DNA from: Acanthamoeba sp. SK_2022b
Lineage: Eukaryota; Discosea; Longamoebia; Acanthamoebidae
Direction of reading: 5' to 3'
Assembly: GCA_027943245.1 (NCBI GenBank)
Contig: JANDJZ010000824.1
Coordinates: forward strand, 1-18,024
Length of the DNA stretch: 18,024 bases
The position numbers and the translations under genes were made by a program. The notes beneath the pieces are model-generated. The model ran no database searches. It worked only from the letters and a program-made list of their open reading frames with translations, and had not been told where the DNA came from. Each line of letters starts with the position of its first letter. Position 1 is the first letter of the stretch. Below are positions 1-8,849 of this stretch, one piece after another.

Positions 1-1066
1 GGAGTGTGACACACGAACCCTTCTTGGCGTCCTTCTCGCGTTCGATCTGGAAGGGGTTGAAGGCGGGGGTGAGGATGGGGTAGTCGCTCCGGTGCTTGGG
101 CTTCATGGCCCGGCGGTGGCTGTTCCACCGCTGGATGAAGTTGTGGCCCACGTCCATGGCCGCCTCCCCGTTGAGCAGGCAGTGGATGTCGTGCCACGGC
201 ATGCGCGGCACCGTGTCCCGATCCAGGATGTCGATGTACGCGTCCTCGTAGGTCACCGATCCCTCCACCTCGGGGTTGATGTAGTCCTTGCCGGGGTGGA
301 GCCTGTTGATGTGGTTGTCGTCCACCACCGGGTGGTCCCTGTCGTCCCATCGCCCCAGGCACAGATCGAGCCCGCCCAGCAGGGCCTGGCCACCGATCCC
401 ATTTATTATTCATTTTTTGTTTATTTTCTAATTATAATTTATAAAAAATAAACAAAAAAAAGAGAAAATGGGAAGGCGCACCTGGACGTGCTTGGTGCCG
501 TAGTCGAGGACGACGGTCTTCTGGTGGTGCGAGTAGGTGTGGACGGGGAACTTCTTCCAGTGCGGATGCCGCATCACCTGTTATAAATATAAATTTCAAT
601 AAATATAAATAAATTATATATTCTACTACTTTGGAGAGGCGTACGTAGATATTGGGATGCATGTTCTGGAGTCGGTTCTTGGTGTAGTAGCTGCCCAGCT
701 TCATCACCGCTTCCTTCCACAAGATGATGTACACGTCGACACCTGCCGTGGGCCAGCCCCCAGCCGTGCACGACGAGGGGAGGATCACGCGTCAGGAGGG
801 AGGGCACGGCGAGTTGGGCCCGAGGGCGGCGTGCGTGCCTTCTTCGGCTTTCCGCTTGAGGAGCATGTCCAGCCGGTGATGGGGCTTGACCCGGGTCGGG
901 TTCCGCTTGAGGTAGATCTCGCCCACCAGCCACCAATCGGTGATGAACACCGACGACGTGGCCGCCTTGATGGCCCTGTACGTGGCCAGGAACGTGTCCT
1001 TGCCGTCGATGAACCACCGGCACGTGATGTTCTGCCGCTCGGGCGCGTACGACGTGGCCATGTCGC
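1..1066 (-). other. phospholipase D catalytic region, first half
   Basis: Domain within the fusion gene, exons 1066-839, 742-645, 577-482 and 385 leftward. It follows the PLD1-type sequence closely: CRWFIDGKDTF, IKAATSSVFITDWWLVGEIY, LLKRKAEEG, LHPNIYVMRHP-like text, the first HKD motif HHQKTVVLDYG (His 526-524, Lys 520-518, Asp 505-503), GGLDLCLGRWDDRDHP, GKDYINP, DRDTVPRMPWHD and GHNFIQRWN. This half has the active-site residues expected for hydrolysis of phosphatidylcholine to phosphatidic acid and choline, in contrast to the kinase domain. Two of its introns (1178-1067 and 838-743) need GC donors to keep the frame. The second HKD motif is outside the window. Confidence 0.9.
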
Positions 1067-1689
1067 CTGTTTTGTTGTCGACAGCCGCACAAGCAAGCGG
1101 TCAGCCGAGAGGAGCGAGCGAACGGTCGTGTGGACGGAGTTGGGGTGAGAGGGAGGGAGGGAGAGAGGGGGAGTTTGCCTCTGTGGACGAGCGTCCACCG
1201 GCGAAGCGCGGCGGCCCACTGCTCGGTCTCGCGGAAATCCTGCGCCATCAGCTCGTGCCACATGCCCTGGGCCTCGCAGTACAGCCGCACGATCTTGCCG
1301 TCCTGTCCACGCACAAAGACAAGTCAGCCAACGAGGAAGGGCGAGGGAGGGCGCGTCGTGTCGACAGCAATTCACCTTCTTGTGCTTCATCACTTCAAGC
1401 CCCTCCAACGCGATGACCTGCGGGCACACGCGCACGCACGCACACACACACGTCGTCGTGGATGAGCACATGAGGCTGGTGGATGGGAATCGCTTGGCAC
1501 ACCTTGAGCGTTCGCTCTTTGGTTTCGTCGGTGTAGACGACGAAGAATCCGTTGGCCACGGTCACGTATCGCTCGCGGGGGTTCCTCTTGCGGTTGTCGC
1601 GCACCATCAACTTGCCCTCCTTGCTGTCCAGCAGGAACAGCGGCTCGTAACCGCTGTCCAGCCCCACCCACGCATCGTCTTTTGTTTCG

Positions 1690-1721
<32 letters not shown>

Positions 1722-2122
1722 CGCACACACGCCACCAAAGGAGTCAGCTCACAGACGTAGGAGAGAGCGATGGAGATCGTTGGGGGGGGGGGCACGCAAC
1801 CCTTAGCGAGCATCTTGCGCAGGTCCTTGGGGATCTCCTCGCCCTCGAACTGCTCGGAGATGACCCGCGTCATCGCTCGGCCTACATTTTCCGTGAAGCG
1901 ATAGTGCGTCGTGCGTCGTGTGTCAGCGAATCGGGAGCGGCAAGGGAGAGGGGGGGGGGGCGAGCAGCAGGACCTCGTGACGCGATCTCGCTGGACGAGG
2001 GGTCGGTGCCGCCGGGCTTGAACAGCGTCTGCTCGTCCAACCGCTTCTCGAGCGCGATCTTGAGGTACTCCAGACCGTTGTTCTTCGACTGCCACCCACA
2101 AACCGGTCAACACACGCACACG

Positions 2123-2193
<71 letters not shown>

Positions 2194-3384
2194 GAGCGAA
2201 TGCGCACTTGATAGGGCTCCTGCAGGCCTTTCTCGAGCTTGAGCGCCTTGTAGACAGCTTCCAGGTCGTCGTACACCTGTTTTTTGGATCGCGAAGATCG
2301 TCCACGTGAGCGTGCGTCGCCAGGGGGGAGGGGAGGGGAGAGGGGACCTTGTTGCGGTATTTGAACTTGTTGTCGGCGGTGCGGGTGAAGCGGTCGTGCG
2401 TGAGGTGGACCCGCGTGACCTTGCCCTCCTTCTCCACTTGCGCAATCCCTGTGGCACGCACACGCACACATGTGAGGGCCACGGCCACGACCACGTCCAC
2501 AACCACGACCGCGAGATGAAATGAAATAAGATGGGCGAAGGCGCACAGGAGACGGCGTAGTCGCCCGGATGGGAGGAGAAGCGGAAGAGGAATGTCCCGA
2601 ACGACGAATTCTCGCTGAGCAGCGCCTCGGCCTCCTTGGCCGACTGAATGGGCTGGAAGTACTTGTGCCCGATGATGTCGCACACCTGTCGCGCCCACGC
2701 CGGTGCCGCTCCGTGAGTCACGACAGCCGAGAAAAGAGCGAAGAACGAAGAAAGAACGAAGAACGAAGAGATGAAAGAGGGGATAGGCGGGGTTGGCAAC
2801 AAGAGGCGTGGTCATTACGTTTTTGAGAATCTTGGTGTCGCTGGGCGGGCCGATGGGAAACCACTGAGAGAACCGCAGCCACTGCTTCATCGACACACTG
2901 CCCTTGAGCTCGGGCTTCATCAATAGCAGGCCGGACGTGTCCTCGAGCAACCTTTTGGTGCAAGACATCGCCACACAGACACAGAAAACAGTTACAAAAC
3001 AAAAATGAAACGTTTCGTTTCGTTTGGTGAGTTCGAAGAGACTCGTGGGTCGAGAAAGCGTTGGTTGGATGGTTTGGGGGGGTACCCGAACTTGCGCGTG
3101 CTTTGCATTCTATTCTTTCGCTCGCGCGAAGTCATCCTGAGCGCTTCGAGGCGATCCCACTTGGCTGGCGACGAGGAGGACACCAGCCGACGTCATCAAC
3201 AAGTGCGAAGGCGTGGGCGAGAGGGAGGCGTGCGTGCTTACCGATGAGTTCGTGGATGAGCAACAGGGCGAGAATGTGCGGGAGCCGATTGCGCTTGGCC
3301 TTGCTCAGGGTGCCCTTCTCCCTGGACGGCCACTCGTCGTCCCTGATCGCGGGCTGCTGCAGATGAATGATGAAGAAAGCCTAT

Positions 3385-3454
<70 letters not shown>

Positions 3455-3974
3455 AGAGAGAGAGAGAGAGAGAGAGCGCGCGCGCGCGCAGGTTGCGAGT
3501 GAGTGTGTTCGCCTGAAACGGATCATCGGTGCTGACGTCAGCGAACCGCCCCAAGCCACAAGGCGCTTACCTCATACAGGCTTTGCCAGTCCATCTGGAA
3601 GGGGAGCAGATTTGTGTCGACAGGCGGGGCAGGCTCGATCTGCGCGTTTGGCCGCTTCAGCTTCTGCTCACAAAACACACGCGCGGAAAGAGCGTTGTTC
3701 AGTGAAGACAATGTGATGATGAGGACGACGACGAAACGTAGAAAGCATAGAGAGAGGCGTACGCCGAGGTTGGGAATGTTGAGGCCCAGGGTCTGGTTGA
3801 TGGCGCTGCTGATGATCCGGCCTTCGGCCTCGGCCTTGTGGAGGATGATGCTCTTGCGGCTGTTCATACGCTTCTGCTCGATCTGCAGCGCGTCCATCCA
3901 AATCGAACGCACGTTTTCGTCCACCAACAGAGTGCGAACGATGCCATTCCTGATAGTGGACACAGAGCATCGTA

Positions 3975-4034
<60 letters not shown>

Positions 4035-5257
4035 ACACACACAACATCGTGAAGCGATGAGGAGCTGCTCATTGACGAACCTGAGCCGATTGCACACGTT
4101 GTCGAGTGGCGGCCGCTGCGTGGGATCGATGTCCAGACACTCGAGCGCGAGGTCGAGCAGCTCCTGCTTGCCCGACGTCGTTCCCTCGTCGATCAATTTG
4201 ACGTCCTGCCGGCCATCCCGCCACCACCGCAACAATCAGCAATCCCACACCAAACATTGTTTGTCGACAACAAGCCCCTCATGTCTCCGACAACAAGAAC
4301 GAGCGGCGGGAGGGTAGCGCGCGGGCTCACCTGGAGCTCGGGCGGGGGAGAGTAGGACGCGCTGAGGTGTCGGTTGCGGAAGGCGGACTCGTTGAGCTTG
4401 CCCTTGTTGCGCCGGCGCTCGACGTCGGCGATGCGCTGTCCGAACAGGAGCTGCAGCAGGATGACGCCGAAGGAGTAGACGTCCGACTCGCGCGAGCAGC
4501 CGTCCTCGCTCCCGCCGCCGCCGCCCGGCTGCCTGCTCGCCTGCGGCGCGGCGAGCGGGACCTCGTCGTAGAGCGCCCTCTCCTCGGGCTCTCCCCCGTC
4601 TCGCTCCGCATGGCGAGCGACAAAGGCCGAGTTGACCTCGGGGCTGGCGTGGAACGCGTTGGGCTCCCGGTCCATGATCCGATTGAGTCCGTATTCAGCC
4701 ACCTTAAATATCTCGCGTTGCACGTTCACCTGGTGACCAGACCACACACGCGCGTGAGCCAACACACAAACGCACGGGGGGGGGGGCTGGGACAGTGTTC
4801 TGGGGGAAGGGGATCCGTACGAACAGACGGCCGAGGTGAAGGTCGCCGTGCACGATGCCCTTGCTGTGGAGCGCCTTCAGGCCTTCGACGCATGCGCTCG
4901 CCATTTGGAGGCGCATGAACATCGACACGTCCTGGTCTGTCGGTTGGGGCCAGCCCGAGAGCGCAAGGTGAGCGCAGGCAAGAGGGAAGAGAGAGAGAGA
5001 GAGAGAGCAGCCGAGGTGGGAGGAGCATGGCGGTACCGGATCGCATGAGGCTGTCGGCATCGATCAGGCCTTCGACGTGTTCGTTGATGCCCAGCAGCCG
5101 TATGTTCTCGAGGCCGTCTTCGTTCTCGCCTATGTACAGACCCTTCAACGAAAGCACGTTCTCGTGCTCCATCGGTATCGCACTGTGATCACGCACGCAC
5201 AACACCCACACACAGGTTACGAGACGCCACATGAGCTGACCGGTCTTGCGAAGCTAA

Positions 5258-5301
<44 letters not shown>

Positions 5302-6151
5302 CATCGTACATCAACTTCTGGATGATGTCCTTCTTCGTGTCAAGCAGAGAGCTGTGCATAGCGAGCGAGCGGACCGAGACTAGCTCGCCCTTGACCTGCG
5401 CCAGCCTCAGCCCGGTCCCGCCTGCAGAACCAATAAGAACGTTCGAGAGGAATGACGGTGGTGATTACGGCGAGGATGGTGATGATGAGCATGGGCGCGT
5501 CAAGCATCAAAACGGGCAAACGTGGCAGCGCACCGAAGACGCCGGAGCGGAGCATGGGCGAGGAGGAAGCTGATTTGGAGGCGCGAAGGAAGGAGACGCT
5601 CTTGGATGACGGAGACGGCACGCCCTCGCGTGGCGAGAGGGGCTCGGTCTCGGTCTCGAAGTCGGTAGACTCGCCTCCGGTCAATGGCGATGCCATCACG
5701 CGCCGTTGGGGCACGTTGGGCGAGGGCACCTGCAACCCAATGCGTTAGAGGCGCCTCTGGCCAAATAATAAATAAATTGGCTTTTTACAAATTATGTATC
5801 TGATTAATAATGTAAATTATTTATTAAAAACTGCTCTTTACTTCCATATTTATTTATTTATATTTAATTTTGAGGGGCGAGTGCCTTGAGGTTCGCGGCG
5901 ACGTTGAGGTACTCAATGTCTGAATCGGGTAGGACGGGCAGAACAAGACCCCCTTCACCCACCCCGACGAGTGCCGTGGTGAAGGTGCCCAGTCCAGCCC
6001 ATGACGCTACAGATGAGGGTGGCTGCTCAGATGGATCGGAGGCGTCGTCTGAAGAAGAGAGGGATGCTGCAGACGGCGGGCCAGTCACCGAGATAAGGAC
6101 CTCACCGGCAACCCCAGCCGCCGTGTGATGGTTCTCTATTGGGTTGTCCAT
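1..6151 (-). CDS. pseudokinase-SH2-PH-phospholipase D fusion protein, 3' end outside window
   Basis: The gene reads right to left and 24 exons join in one frame: 6151-5903, 5729-5534, 5421-5298, 5182-5037, 4936-4821, 4729-4331, 4205-4081 (end uncertain), 3949-3763, 3663-3571, 3380-3242, 3164-3086, 2951-2819, 2685-2547, 2448-2348, 2276-2208, 2088-1974, 1881-1801, 1678-1452, 1417-1376, 1302-1179, 1066-839, 742-645, 577-482 and 385 to about 19. That gives roughly 1,220 residues before the edge. Order: Ser/Pro-rich tail (1-148), kinase fold (about 149-450), helical linker (to 590), EF-hand-like piece and SH2 (620-765), PH (830-960), PLD (from 962). Kinase followed by SH2 resembles Dictyostelium Shk proteins; adding PH-PLD is not known to me. 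The first exon and its AT-rich intron are the weakest part; translation could instead begin in exon 2. Likely a membrane-directed signalling enzyme (inference). The second PLD HKD motif should lie beyond the left edge. Confidence 0.72.
1179..1678 (-). other. PH domain split over three exons
   Basis: Domain within the fusion gene, exons 1678-1452, 1417-1376 and 1302-1179. The pattern is that of a pleckstrin-homology domain: KEGKLMVRDN, RERYVTVANGFFVVYTDE, VIALEGLEVMKHKK, a strand IVRLYCEAQ, and the C-terminal helix with its Trp (ETEQWAAALRRW). All joins are in phase 0. PH domains bind phosphoinositides or proteins; which ligand is not visible. Its place directly before the PLD catalytic region is the same as in eukaryotic PLD1/PLD2, which carry PX-PH-PLD. 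No PX domain is seen here, and SH2 occupies the position before PH. Confidence 0.75.
1690..1731 (+). repeat. imperfect (CA)n tract
   Basis: A run of CA units interrupted by CG and TG, in the fusion-gene intron 1800-1679. A similar short tract occupies 1425-1451 in the next intron. Confidence 0.85.
2126..2191 (+). repeat. (CA)n microsatellite
   Basis: About 33 perfect CA units, preceded by an imperfect CACG/CA stretch from 2109. It lies in the fusion-gene intron 2207-2089, where the sense strand reads (TG)n. Confidence 0.97.
2208..3949 (-). other. helical linker, EF-hand-like segment and SH2 domain
   Basis: Domain within the fusion gene. The SH2 core is in exons 2685-2547, 2448-2348 and 2276-2208. 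It shows helix A (SAKEAEALLSEN), the FGTFLFRFSSHPGDYAVSWI strand block with the phosphotyrosine-binding Arg (codon 2583-2581), and a final helix near YDDLEAVYKALKL. Just before it, exon 2951-2819 encodes GSVSMKQWLRFSQWF, which resembles the EF-hand-like module that precedes SH2 in Cbl- and Shk-type proteins. The upstream linker (3949-3242) is helical and basic. The 79-nt exon 3164-3086 enters in phase 1 and leaves in phase 2; without it the kinase and SH2 halves are out of frame, so it is what joins them. Confidence 0.82.
3387..3489 (+). repeat. compound (CA)n-(GA)n-(GC)n microsatellite
   Basis: About 33 CA units (3387-3452) are followed by about 11 AG units (3455-3476) and a short alternating CG run (to 3489). 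All of it lies in the fusion-gene intron 3570-3381. Confidence 0.97.
3977..4044 (+). repeat. (CA)n microsatellite
   Basis: About 27 CA units and an interrupted tail, in the intron between exons 4205-4081 and 3949-3763. The tract makes the donor position of the upstream exon ambiguous: AG|GTTCGT at 4080, or a GTGTGG site nearer 4045. Confidence 0.96.
4081..5421 (-). other. kinase-fold domain, probable pseudokinase (tyrosine-kinase-like group)
   Basis: Domain within the fusion gene, exons 5421-5298 to 4205-4081. The fold is clear: KGELVSVRSL (strand 3), HENVLSLKGLYIG (strand 4), HSKGIVHGDLHLGRLFV (catalytic loop), FKVAEYGLNR (metal loop), an ASPE counterpart of APE, SDVYSFGVILLQLLFGQR (helix F) and DPTQRPP. 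Key residues are changed: the ATP-binding Lys is Arg (codon 5371-5369), the catalytic-loop Asn is Arg (codon 4829-4827) and the DFG Asp is Glu in EYG (codon 4696-4694). The HRD-type Asp is kept (4844-4842). The glycine loop, spliced across 5534/5421, is degenerate. By family rules this predicts little or no phosphotransfer and possible allosteric or scaffold use; residual activity is not excluded. Confidence 0.8.
5260..5299 (+). repeat. (CA)n microsatellite overlapping a splice donor
   Basis: About 20 CA units. In the sense direction of the fusion gene the intron donor GTGTGT lies at the very start of the repeat (after 5298), so the repeat supplies the donor itself. Confidence 0.95.
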
Positions 6152-6244
6152 CAATCGCTCTTCTTTCTTTTGTTCCTTGCTTCGCGCTTCGCTGCGCCAG
6201 TGGAGAGAAAAAGAGAAAAGGGATTCTACACTTGGAAAAGGGAG

Positions 6245-6326
6245 TGAACGGAGTGGGATTTGAACCCACGCATCCGAAGATAACAGTGCCTTAAACTGTC
6301 GCCTTAGACCGCTCGGCCATCCGTCC
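6245..6326 (-). tRNA. tRNA-Leu (anticodon AAG)
   Basis: The reverse strand folds into an 82-nt class II tRNA. The acceptor stem GGACGGA pairs with TCCGTTC, and the T arm is GTGGG-TTCAAAT-CCCAC. The anticodon stem ACAGT/ACTGT holds the loop TTAAGGC with anticodon AAG, and there is a long variable arm (ATC-TTCG-GAT). No intron is present. A run of A on the plus strand near 6206 is a T-run pol III terminator downstream of the gene. The fusion gene's proposed ATG lies only 94 nt further on the same strand. Confidence 0.95.
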
Positions 6327-6437
6327 ATCGCTACCTCCATTTGATGTCAGAGCATAATTTCCAACTCCATCACGCCATAATGGTTGGTGAACAGCAAGCA
6401 GCAATCCAGTCCCAGCTAGATGGTCAAAAAGAAGCTA

Positions 6438-6509
6438 CAGGCCTGCTGGGGGTCGAACCCAGAATCTCCTGATTCGTAGTCAGACGCCTTTCCATTGGGC
6501 CACAGGCCT
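6438..6509 (-). tRNA. tRNA-Arg (anticodon ACG)
   Basis: The reverse strand folds with acceptor stem AGGCCTG/CAGGCCT, anticodon stem TCTGA/TCAGG around the loop CTACGAA (anticodon ACG, presumably read as ICG for CGN codons), and T arm CTGGG-TTCGACC-CCCAG. It is 72 nt long and intronless. A T-run (A's at 6426-6430 on the plus strand) follows as a likely pol III terminator. Confidence 0.95.
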
Positions 6510-6695
6510 TGCTATATCTTCATTGATTTGGGTAAGGGCCAAGCGGAGAAGCTGTTGGTGAAGGCTTTTGACAGAAGGAGGGTGGTGATATTCCTTTTCT
6601 TTGGAACCAGTGTCCTATGATTCGCTCAAAACAGGAATAAGAGGCCCTCGCAACTCCCTGCGTGTAGGTGACAAAAAGATTGGCAAACAAAAGAT

Positions 6696-6767
6696 TGGTT
6701 TCACTGGGGTTCGAACCCAGGACCTACTGCGTGTGAGGCAGATGTGATACCACTACACCATGAAACC
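6696..6767 (-). tRNA. tRNA-Val (anticodon CAC)
   Basis: The reverse strand gives acceptor stem GGTTTCA/TGAAACC, loop CTCACAC with anticodon CAC, and T arm CTGGG-TTCGAAC-CCCAG. It is 72 nt long and intronless. The outermost pair of the anticodon stem appears mismatched (T opposite T). A T-run terminator is visible as A's at 6672-6677 on the plus strand. Confidence 0.94.
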
Positions 6768-7145
6768 ACCTTGTTACTCCAATGGTGTGTGAGCATTTCA
6801 CATCTATGCCCTGCGCCGCATCAGGTTGGTTTGCTAGCATGCTGGGTGGCCTTTGTTCTGCGGTTGCCTTTGCCGTGGGCCTGGCGGGTCCCAATGGTCC
6901 CGGTGAGGTTGTCTTTTACCGTCTGGCAAACCGAAAGGCGCACGCGCGAAAGTCTGGAGCGCTGTCAGCGCCGAGATGGCCCAAACTCCTGACGGGTACG
7001 GTGGCTAGCTCCCTGCTTCAACAGACACTCCGCTCTGTCTTCTGACCACGTCTAAAACCGCCTTTGGACTTGCACGCTTCCATCTCGGAGAAGAAAAGAT
7101 CAGCCTCACTTCCAAGAATTCATAGACCACACACACCGCTGCACC
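6768..7145. other. intergenic stretch, upstream region of the DAHP synthase gene
   Basis: There is no convincing gene in these 378 nt. An 87-codon open frame (6785-7045, plus) begins just after the tRNA and has a small hydrophobic Ala/Gly-rich stretch, but shows no family pattern and no splice context. The region probably holds the promoter and 5' leader of the DAHP synthase gene. The ATG at 7146 has a good Kozak-like context (caccATG). Confidence 0.4.
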
Positions 7146-8735
<1,590 letters not shown>

Positions 8736-8785
8736 GCCTCTCTTTTTTGCCCTTTGGGTTCTTATCGAAACGAGCGAATTCTATG

Positions 8786-8807
8786 AATAAATTAATAAAT
8801 TAATAAA
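8786..8807 (+). terminator. likely polyadenylation region of the DAHP synthase gene
   Basis: Repeated AATAAA-type motifs (first at 8786-8791) lie about 50 nt after the DAHP synthase stop, in the short AT-rich gap between two convergent genes. The F-box gene's stop lies only about 45 nt further on the other strand, so the transcript ends may overlap. Confidence 0.5.
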
Positions 8808-8849
8808 TGAACAAAAGAATATAAATGGATTACACATGGAACAAACTTG

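Noticed and set aside
92..1465. Plus-strand open frames opposite the PLD and PH exons
   Set aside because: They are antisense shadows of a GC-rich coding strand with no family patterns.
2819..2974. Separate gene starting at an ATG near 2968 for the SH2-PH-PLD half
   Set aside because: Possible, but the SH2 module would lack the linker seen in Shk proteins, and the 3164-3086 exon gives a full in-frame connection. Kept as the main alternative in the findings.
3387..3489. Possible CRISPR-like or structured repeat array
   Set aside because: Simple di-nucleotide repeats without spacers in a eukaryotic intron.
2107..4044. Many open frames made of CVCVCV or HTHTHT
   Set aside because: They are translations of the (CA)n tracts in introns, not proteins.
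5422..5533. Apparent transmembrane segment in the fusion protein (Leu/Ile/Val-rich frame after VFG)
   Set aside because: It lies in the intron between donor TTCG|GTGCGC (5534) and acceptor TGCAG (5421). Splicing restores the kinase N-lobe frame, and reading through disrupts it.
6785..7045. Plus-strand frame with a hydrophobic Ala/Gly stretch
   Set aside because: It begins 18 nt after a tRNA, has no recognisable motif, and its end lies in the DAHP synthase upstream region. Most likely chance.
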